Assembly: GCA_014730295.1 (NCBI GenBank)
Contig: WJIN01000410.1
Location: 1 to 23,802 of the forward strand
DNA: 23,802 nucleotides
Reading direction: 5' to 3'
Source of the DNA: Promethearchaeota archaeon
GTDB lineage: Archaea; Asgardarchaeota; Lokiarchaeia; Sigynarchaeales; SOKP01
The notes under the pieces are model-generated. The model was not told where the DNA came from and made no database searches. It saw only the letters and a list, made by a program, of their open reading frames with translations. Positions 23,661 to 23,802 of this stretch are shown here, piece by piece. How positions within the stretch are numbered: the stretch's first letter is position 1; the number at the start of each line of letters is the position of its first letter. Position numbers and translations under genes: made by a program.

Positions 23661-23802
23661 CAGACGCGTTTTTATCTCGATGATGATGAGTGCCACATTC
23701 CGAGGCACGTCCATTCACGTTCGCTTAACGATAACATCTCGTGTTTATATCCGCAGACATGTCAAAGGCGGCAATAGCATCGCAATGAACCTCCTTTAAG
23801 GG
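23599..23802 (-). pseudogene. tnpB: TnpB C-terminal zinc-ribbon remnant, frameshifted
   Basis: The minus strand up to the TGA at 23599-23601 encodes the end of an IS605-type TnpB (RNA-guided nuclease) in pieces. One frame gives CGYKHEMLSLSEREWTC, the first half of the zinc ribbon. The next frame gives ECGTHHHRDKNASANIKKEG and ends ERGIPVIS. The join is near 23700: removing one G from CTCGGAATGT restores CLECGTHH, so a single-base insertion split the ribbon. Upstream of CGYKH the frame hits a TGA, and TCxxCGY would need about five more bases, suggesting a second lesion. The rest lies beyond the window edge. The four-Cys ribbon is broken, so the protein is probably inactive unless the sequence has an error. 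Confidence 0.75.

Overview
The window reads as a piece of an A+T-rich archaeal chromosome, most likely from an Asgard (Lokiarchaeia-like) archaeon. Supporting this are an archaeal/eukaryal-type transcription factor B, TATA-box promoters with oligo-T ends to transcription units, a HdrA/MvhD/FrhB set that implies coenzyme F420 chemistry, a tungsten aldehyde:ferredoxin oxidoreductase, and a cytosolic LPESIGNL-type leucine-rich-repeat protein. The lineage is an inference from gene content; no rRNA, tRNA or marker tree is available here.

Positions 1-6740 are accessory DNA. They hold the 5' end of an unknown minus-strand gene, an ISH3/IS4-like DDE transposase cut by one in-frame TAA, and an orphan ThaI-like PD-(D/E)XK restriction endonuclease. 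These are followed by an LRR protein built from 13-14 near-identical repeats, an unknown TTG-start protein, a small-molecule-type SAM methyltransferase, a decayed CxxC fragment, and a protein made of two copies of one unrecognised domain.

Positions 6953-15434 are the metabolic core, all on the plus strand. A tight operon encodes a double-module HdrA (1040 aa, two FAD domains), MvhD and an FrhB-type F420 oxidoreductase. A carboxyl/O-methyltransferase gene follows, and then a two-gene unit of a W-dependent AOR-family enzyme and a 16-cysteine ferredoxin. The combination resembles the HdrA-like/MvhD-like plus AOR-like/ferredoxin-like part (BamE, BamF, BamB, BamC) of class II benzoyl-CoA reductases. 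Here FrhB is present, and no HdrB/C, BamD or NADH-dehydrogenase-like subunit is seen. I infer flavin-based electron bifurcation or confurcation between F420H2, ferredoxin and a carboxylate/aldehyde or acyl-CoA-type substrate of the AOR.

Positions 15435-21600 are ordinary housekeeping and membrane genes: a CPBP protease, a cold-shock protein, TFB with an unusual zinc ribbon, a HIT hydrolase, a GT87-like glycosyltransferase and an MFS transporter. Positions 21570-23802 are accessory again: a 614-base gene-poor stretch, a two-gene AbiEii/MenT-like nucleotidyltransferase toxin-antitoxin candidate, a small CxxC protein, and the frameshifted end of an IS200/IS605-type tnpB with its hairpin right end and probable omega-RNA region.
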